Shown piece after piece: positions 58,826-64,000 of a stretch of 64,000 bases of DNA (positions are counted from its first letter, which is position 1; each line of letters begins with the position of its first letter). The notes beneath the pieces were generated by a model. It searched no databases, was not told the DNA's origin, and was given only the letters and a program-made list of their open reading frames with translations. The stretch lies in the NCBI RefSeq assembly GCF_000025865.1, contig NC_014002.1, forward strand, positions 558,001 through 622,000, given 5' to 3'. The position numbers were made by a program, and so were the translations under genes. The DNA comes from Methanohalophilus mahii DSM 5219. GTDB lineage: Archaea > Halobacteriota > Methanosarcinia > Methanosarcinales > Methanosarcinaceae.

Positions 58826-60981
58826 TTATCGGGAATATCCTGTTGTGGAATTGTGAAAATAAACGTGCTGCCCTTTCCTTCTTCACTTTCGACCCACACG
58901 TTTCCTCCATGCATTTCCACGTAACTTCTTACAAGAGCCAAACCCAGGCCTGTACCCTCATATCTTCTGTTTTTTGCAGAATCAATTTGCTTGAATGGTT
59001 CAAAGACCATTTCTTTTTTATCTTCAGCTATGCCGATTCCATTATCTTTTACCGATATACTTGTCTCTTTTTCTCCGGACTTGGCTGTAACAAATACTTT
59101 TCCTTTTTCTGCAGTGAATTTGGTTGCATTGTTGAGAATATTGTACATGACCTGTTTGAACATGATTACGTCCGCATAGAGCAAATTATTTGCATTTTCA
59201 TAATCAACAATGATGTCTATGTTTTTCTTTGAGGCCAGAGGACGTATTAGCATCTCCACATCATAGAGTGCTTTGTGAATGTCAAAAAATTCTGCTTCAA
59301 CCTCTTTTTTCCCTGCTTCAACTTTCGAAATATCCAATATGTCATTGATGAGGTGTAAGAGACTTTTCCCACTTTTTAGGATGTTAGATACATATTTGTG
59401 GTGGGCATTGGTAAGTTCACTGCCGGGAACTTCAAGAAGCATTTGAGAAAAACCGATTATTGAATTCAGGGGTGTTCTGAGTTCATGGCTCATGGTGGTC
59501 ATGAACTCGGATTTAGTGCGGTCTGCTACTTCTGCTTTCATTTTTGCCTGTATGAGGGCATTTTCGTTTTCTTTCCTTTCAGTAATATCCCTGGCTGAGC
59601 CAAGTGATGCATACTCTCCTTCATATGTAATATTGCTTATTGCAATTTCTACATTCCTTTTTCTCCCTTTTTTGGTAACTATACAGGTTTCAAAAGTTGC
59701 AGGTGCATCCTTGCAATCAGCCCTTTTTTGCATGATTTGCCTGATTTTTTCCTTTTCCTCAGGGTGCACAAGGTCAAGCACTTTCATACTGTCGATTTCC
59801 TCTCTTGTATAACCTGTAACTTCACAGATTCTATCATTTACAAACAGAAACCGTTCTCCGCAATAGATGTAGACCATCTCATGAGTATTGCTTACTATTG
59901 CACGATATTTTTCTTCACTTTCACGCAGTATCTCTTCAGTTTTCTTCAGTTCTGATATATTATGTAACAAAATAAGTTTCCCTAAAGGGTTTCCTTGTTC
60001 ATCAGCCAGTGGAGTAATATGGATATTATAGGTGTTTTTCACTTCATTTCTCCATATCTCCTGCTCTCTGTATACATTCCCGCACAGGTCATTTTTCCCG
60101 ACTGTACTCTTCAGGTCAGGAAACAGTTGTCCTATGTTTTTACCGAGTAATTTTTCTGGCTTATTGCTGAATATCTCTTTTGCTGCAGGGTTTATGTCCA
60201 CTATGCGTTCTTTATTGTCAACAACTATAATTCCGTCATTCATCTTTTCCATTAACCGATCGCGAGCCATGGGGACCAGGTCAAGGAATTTGAATTGGTG
60301 GAGGTTGAATGAAAGTACAAGCCCTGTCAGGGTGAATCCTACGATTGTAAGGTCCTGTCCGGGGAAAGGTCCCATATCTAGTAGGTATAAGATATTTCCT
60401 GTCCACGGAAATACAAGAGCAACAATAATCAATTCTAACTGTTGACGATAGATTTTTCTGGAAGTTTTTCCTGAAAACAATAATATCAGTGTGGCAACTA
60501 GCAATATCAGGTAGTTGTATGCTATCATTACCCAGAATCCCGGTCCATGACCGTAAATAATGGTATTGATTGCAGGTTTTGGAGCGGGTGTATAACTTGT
60601 CCATATCAGGCTATGCCATTCGTTGGTTAATGTAAGGATGAATATGACAGCTGGTATCATGCAAAGCAAAGCAATGTTTTTTCGGGTAAGCCATTTTTCC
60701 ATTTTTGTATATTGAATTGCAAAAACAAACAACAACAAAGGTGTAGCCAGTGCTCCTATGTAACAAACCTTCGACCAGAAGATTTTTGCAGGTATCTCTG
60801 TAACAATAGATTCCAAAGCTCCGCAAAGTTGCCATTCTATAATTGCAAGCATCAGAAGAAAAAGGGTGGTCCCTCCGGTAGAGGTGCGTCTATACCACAC
60901 TGTCAATGCTACAAAAACGGATATGATCGTTGATGCCAACAATATTAGAGCGTAGGGAGTCATTTGTAAAGTGATAGCCAC
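58822..60981 (-). CDS. Sensor histidine kinase, 7TM-PAS-PAS-HisKA-HATPase
   Basis: 719 residues. Seven membrane segments (about 8-225) form the 7TM sensor domain common in methanogen kinases. Two PAS domains (about 240-350 and 355-470) follow, then HisKA with phospho-acceptor His499 in MSHELRTPLNSIIGF, and HATPase motifs NILNNATKF, DNGIGIAED and GTGLGLALV. No receiver domain or cognate response regulator is adjacent. The start is GTG 60981 with AGGTG overlapping, or ATG 60963. The signal sensed is unknown; iron genes on both sides are suggestive only. Confidence 0.92.
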   Translation of the reverse strand: MAITLQMTPYALILLASTIISVFVALTVWYRRTSTGGTTLFLLMLAIIEWQLCGALESIVTEIPAKIFWSKVCYIGALATPLLLFVFAIQYTKMEKWLTRKNIALLCMIPAVIFILTLTNEWHSLIWTSYTPAPKPAINTIIYGHGPGFWVMIAYNYLILLVATLILLFSGKTSRKIYRQQLELIIVALVFPWTGNILYLLDMGPFPGQDLTIVGFTLTGLVLSFNLHQFKFLDLVPMARDRLMEKMNDGIIVVDNKERIVDINPAAKEIFSNKPEKLLGKNIGQLFPDLKSTVGKNDLCGNVYREQEIWRNEVKNTYNIHITPLADEQGNPLGKLILLHNISELKKTEEILRESEEKYRAIVSNTHEMVYIYCGERFLFVNDRICEVTGYTREEIDSMKVLDLVHPEEKEKIRQIMQKRADCKDAPATFETCIVTKKGRKRNVEIAISNITYEGEYASLGSARDITERKENENALIQAKMKAEVADRTKSEFMTTMSHELRTPLNSIIGFSQMLLEVPGSELTNAHHKYVSNILKSGKSLLHLINDILDISKVEAGKKEVEAEFFDIHKALYDVEMLIRPLASKKNIDIIVDYENANNLLYADVIMFKQVMYNILNNATKFTAEKGKVFVTAKSGEKETSISVKDNGIGIAEDKKEMVFEPFKQIDSAKNRRYEGTGLGLALVRSYVEMHGGNVWVESEEGKGSTFIFTIPQQDIPDK

Positions 60982-61106
60982 ACCTCATTGAAGGGATATA
61001 AGCAGCCTGTAATGTATTTATGATTAAAAAATAATCATCCATTTTACTTATATATTACTACTATTATATATAGAACTTACATAGTAGATAGGAACAGATG
61101 TGAATC

Positions 61107-61859
61107 TTATTCAACAGGCACGATTACCCTGTAGCCATTGACTTCTCCAATAGTCACTTTGACTCCATACACAGCTTCGATATTTTCAGGTGTAATTACT
61201 TCTTCCTTGCCATGTGCAAATACTTCTCCATCCTTAATAAGGACATATCGATCCGAAAACCGAATTGCCATGTTGATATCATGCATGGTGATTACTGCTG
61301 AAACGTGTTCTTTTCTGGAAACTTCCACAACAGTATTAAGTATTCCCAATTGATTTTTCAGATCCAGGCTGCTTGTGGGTTCATCAAGCAGGAGTATTCG
61401 GGGCTCCTGTACCAGTGCCCTGGCAAGACTTACTTTTTGCAATTCACCACCACTCATCTCATCTATGTAGCGCAATGCAAGTTCTTCCATCCCCATATCC
61501 GATATCACCTGGCGGGTAATTTTTATGTCTTTTTTCTTCATGCCCCATTCGATATGAGGTTTCCTTCCCAGTAAAATTGCATCAAATGCTGTCAGGCGAC
61601 TGGGTTCTGTATTCTGTGGAACATAGCCGAGCCTTTTTGCGATTTCTATGCGGGGAAGTTCCAGAACATTTTCTCCTTCTACAATTATACTTCCGGACTT
61701 TGGAGCAAGAATTGTGTTGATACAGCGAAGCAAAGTGGTTTTCCCTACACCATTAGGTCCCAGAATTGTCAGTACTTCCCCTGGCTTGAGGTCAAATTCA
61801 ATTTCCCTGAGTACTTCTCTTTTTTTATAATCGAAATGAAGTTGCCTTATCTTCAGCAT
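61107..61859 (-). CDS. Iron-type ABC transporter, ATP-binding protein
   Basis: 250 residues of the FecE/BtuD group. Walker A GPNGVGKTTLLR (about 34-45), the signature MSGGELQKVSLARAL, Walker B RILLLDEP and the switch His in ITMHDINMA. It energises the permease encoded just upstream, whose stop overlaps its start as TAATG. Substrate is an Fe(III) chelate or corrinoid by family; iron is favoured by the neighbourhood. Confidence 0.94.
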   Translation of the reverse strand: MLKIRQLHFDYKKREVLREIEFDLKPGEVLTILGPNGVGKTTLLRCINTILAPKSGSIIVEGENVLELPRIEIAKRLGYVPQNTEPSRLTAFDAILLGRKPHIEWGMKKKDIKITRQVISDMGMEELALRYIDEMSGGELQKVSLARALVQEPRILLLDEPTSSLDLKNQLGILNTVVEVSRKEHVSAVITMHDINMAIRFSDRYVLIKDGEVFAHGKEEVITPENIEAVYGVKVTIGEVNGYRVIVPVE

Positions 61860-62932
61860 TAGTGACTATACCCCCTGATAAGCAGGTACAGGAACAAAGG
61901 TGCTCCCATGAATGCAGTAATTATTCCCACAGGGAGGACATAGGGTGCAATAATCAGGCGTGCTGCAACATCAGAAGCAAGCAGGAGCACTGCCCCTACA
62001 ATACATGCAGAAGGTATCAAGAAGCGCTGGTCATCTCCTACAAACCGGCGGGCGATATGTGGGCACACCAGTCCAACAAATCCTATTATTCCCAGGAATG
62101 ATACAGCTGCTGCTGTTGCCAGTGATGCCACAAGCATGCCTATCAGGCGAACCCTGTCAACATTGACCCCTAGCCCCCTGGCAACCTCATCTCCTGCATC
62201 AATCGCATTATAGTTCCAGCGATTATACAGGAAATAGGCTGAGGATAGCAGTGTGATAAATCCCATTATGTAGATACTTTCCCAGTAAGCCCTCCCAAGA
62301 TCTCCGAATGTCCAGAATACTATTTCCGGCAGTTCCGAGTCATCTGCAAAAAACTGTAACAACATAGTGGCAGCAGTAAGCAATGAACTCAATGCAACCC
62401 CAACAAGTATAAGAACTTCTGGAGTTGCATTTTTGTATTTTGCAATTGCCAGAATTGTTAAAGTCGATATCAGGGAAAAGGCAAAAGCTGAAAGCGTTGT
62501 CATATAAGGTATATCCAGCATCGGCAGCCAGTTGCGTGTACCTGCCAGGATCGAAAGGGTGGCTCCAAAAGCTGCTGCATGGGATATTCCCAGTGTGTAA
62601 GGCGACCCGAGGGGATTGCGCAGGATGGATTGCAATACGACCCCTGATATGGAAAGAGCGATACCCGCAATTATTGCAGCAATAGCACGGGGTATTCTCA
62701 GGTTCCAGATAACTGATTTGGAATGTGTCAATTCAGTTGGAATTCCAAGTATCGTGCGGATTATGTCAGTAATTGCTAATTCAGCATTCCCTACAGAAAG
62801 GGAGTACAGGAATATACCTCCAGTCAAAAATATAGAAATGAGGATAAAAGATATCTTTTTCCCAATGTAACTGCGGTATTCTTCAGGAAGTGTCCCGCTT
62901 TCATCCTCATATTTTTGGCTGTAATATTCCAT
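61859..62932 (-). CDS. Iron-type ABC transporter, permease (FecCD family)
   Basis: 357 residues with about ten membrane segments. Family motifs are LRIPRAIAAIIAGIALSISG (about 98-117), QSILRNPLGSPYTLGIS and the coupling region FVGLVCPHIARRFVGDDQR. An extra hydrophilic N-terminus of some 30 residues (QKYEDESGTLPEEYRSY) precedes the first span. It is cotranscribed with the ATPase and the binding protein, 15 bases after the latter. Confidence 0.94.
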   Translation of the reverse strand: MEYYSQKYEDESGTLPEEYRSYIGKKISFILISIFLTGGIFLYSLSVGNAELAITDIIRTILGIPTELTHSKSVIWNLRIPRAIAAIIAGIALSISGVVLQSILRNPLGSPYTLGISHAAAFGATLSILAGTRNWLPMLDIPYMTTLSAFAFSLISTLTILAIAKYKNATPEVLILVGVALSSLLTAATMLLQFFADDSELPEIVFWTFGDLGRAYWESIYIMGFITLLSSAYFLYNRWNYNAIDAGDEVARGLGVNVDRVRLIGMLVASLATAAAVSFLGIIGFVGLVCPHIARRFVGDDQRFLIPSACIVGAVLLLASDVAARLIIAPYVLPVGIITAFMGAPLFLYLLIRGYSH

Positions 62933-62947
62933 GTTAAGTCCTTTGGA

Positions 62948-64000
62948 TCATTCGAAAGAGATCTGTCCAAACCCATGGCCGAAATTGTCAGTCATAGTTT
63001 CGTAGATATCCTCATTTTCAGGCGATTCAGCATAGAGGAATGAATATATTTCATTTGCTTTTTCCTGTGGATTTGTATCCTCGAATTTTGACGGATAAAC
63101 AACTTTTCCTACATACCATGCATCTGCAAGCACATTTCCATGGTTTGTGCTGTACCAGTTGTATGGTATCACTCCATAAAGTCTGCCGGCCTTTGCTGCA
63201 TCCAGCTCAGCATAAACGCCACCCGTAGCAAATGATTCGATTCCATATTTTTCATTGGTATGAGTATTACCATTCTCCGAAAAATCATAGGTTCCAAGAT
63301 CTATGAAAATATAATCGATACCTGGATTGGAATCCCACTGGAAAAGTGCATCATCTCCTATCTGATAACCTTCCCAGTCCCCTGTCTTTGAAACACTGGA
63401 ACCGACATTGTTTACATTGACATATTCAAAGGGTGGATAATCCGGCTGGGTAGAAAGGATGCCATGTGAGCCGCGGTAACTGACTCCAGCTATATAAGCA
63501 TTGACAGTCTCCTCGTCCTTAGTTCTTTCATTGAGTTCGGCAATTTCTTCTTCAAAGAAGGTTATTACTTCGCTGGCTCTTTGTTCCCTGTCCATTACCT
63601 GACCCATGATCCGGAGGGATTGCTTCATGTTTTCATCGCCGGTGTTTCCATCGTTCAGACCAACTACTGGTATTCCTACATCAGAGGACAGTTTATCTGC
63701 ATCCTCGGCATTGGAATAACTATAGAATATGACATCCGGAGCAGGGCTGAGGGTCAGGATGGATTCTGCATCATATTTACCCCTGAAAGCACCTATAAAG
63801 GGATATTTTTCAGAATCTCCGAATTGGGGATTTGCTATCCTGTATGGCCTCTCCGGGGCCTCAACAGATTCTTCCCATTGTTCTATATCTTCAACTCCAA
63901 CTATTGTACCCTGTTCACCCAGATAGGATAGATAGCGTAATGTACCAGCTCCTATGCAGATAGTATGTTCAATCTCATAGGGGACTGTCACCTCCCTGCC
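62948..64000 (-). CDS. Iron-type ABC transporter substrate-binding protein, N-terminus outside the window
   Basis: 351 codons are visible; the frame is open to base 64000 on the minus strand. The segment GREVTVPYEIEHTICIGAGTLRYLSYLG opens the class III binding-protein fold of siderophore-type proteins. SPAPDVIFYSYSN and the helix-rich linker NMKQSLRIMGQVM follow, and then the second lobe. Missing are the signal or lipobox and the first strands. It feeds the FecCD permease and ATPase downstream. Confidence 0.9.
   Translation of the reverse strand, partial: GREVTVPYEIEHTICIGAGTLRYLSYLGEQGTIVGVEDIEQWEESVEAPERPYRIANPQFGDSEKYPFIGAFRGKYDAESILTLSPAPDVIFYSYSNAEDADKLSSDVGIPVVGLNDGNTGDENMKQSLRIMGQVMDREQRASEVITFFEEEIAELNERTKDEETVNAYIAGVSYRGSHGILSTQPDYPPFEYVNVNNVGSSVSKTGDWEGYQIGDDALFQWDSNPGIDYIFIDLGTYDFSENGNTHTNEKYGIESFATGGVYAELDAAKAGRLYGVIPYNWYSTNHGNVLADAWYVGKVVYPSKFEDTNPQEKANEIYSFLYAESPENEDIYETMTDNFGHGFGQISFE

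Overview
The window is a stretch of chromosome from a methylotrophic methanogen, most likely a member of the Methanosarcinaceae (Methanohalophilus, Methanolobus and Methanococcoides are the nearest guesses; genus not proven). The evidence is an archaeal 16S/23S/5S operon, archaeal EF-2, EF-1alpha and S10, an archaeal class I CCA-adding enzyme, Hel308 and ATP-dependent DNA ligase, a methanogen-type thymidylate synthase, HMG-CoA reductase, geranylgeranyl reductase, an FmdE-family protein and TATA-type promoters. Of about 59 gene ends that I read, none uses TAG as stop, and one conserved gene carries an internal in-frame TAG. This is the pattern of a lineage that decodes UAG as pyrrolysine.

Layout. 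1-2350: end of the str operon (EF-2, EF-1alpha, S10) and a small winged-helix protein. 2352-8400: rRNA operon with leader promoters, 16S, tRNA-Ala, 23S, tRNA-Cys, 5S, then a separate tRNA-Arg. Both precursor processing stems can be drawn. 8.4-19.7 kb: an unknown protein, a two-subunit 2-oxoacid:ferredoxin oxidoreductase, the UAG-interrupted DUF255/thioredoxin-fold protein, a membrane 4Fe-4S protein with a winged-helix regulator, indolepyruvate:ferredoxin oxidoreductase (iorAB), an 8-oxoguanine glycosylase and the CCA-adding enzyme. 19.9-22.2 kb: an oxidative-stress operon (ferritin, superoxide reductase, AhpD-like protein, peroxiredoxin, small membrane protein). 22.2-25.5 kb: tetrapyrrole genes (AhbC-like radical SAM, hemD, cobA) and a DUF1699-like protein. 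25.5-37 kb: hisD, hel308, MscS channel, trpB2, hmgA, DNA ligase, homoserine dehydrogenase and its ACT-domain partner. 37-42.3 kb: a membrane-anchored winged-helix protein divergent from a run of secreted or membrane proteins that ends in HtpX. 42.3-50.6 kb: DUF488, thyA, aroA, geranylgeranyl reductase, ACT regulator, a homocitrate/Re-citrate synthase-like enzyme convergent with isocitrate dehydrogenase, TatD and AhpD. 50.6-57.7 kb: a frameshifted superoxide reductase, a DUF21/CBS protein, DUF378, uvrA, FmdE-family protein, purB. 57.9-64 kb: FTR1 iron permease, a 7TM-PAS histidine kinase and an iron-type ABC transporter that runs off the right edge.

How it fits together. The genes are mostly housekeeping and biosynthetic, with two oxygen/iron themes: detoxification at 20-22 kb with a damaged second superoxide reductase at 50.6 kb, and iron import at 58-64 kb with a DtxR-type palindrome in front of the permease. 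Ferredoxin-linked 2-oxoacid oxidoreductases, isocitrate dehydrogenase and a possible Re-citrate synthase agree with a partial oxidative TCA pathway to 2-oxoglutarate.

The most notable points are the internal UAG in the DUF255 gene, three GTAC motifs at exact 10-bp spacing in front of trpB2, a recurrent 3'-end design in which the stop codon lies inside a hairpin followed by a T-rich tract, and competing leader pairings next to the 16S processing stem.
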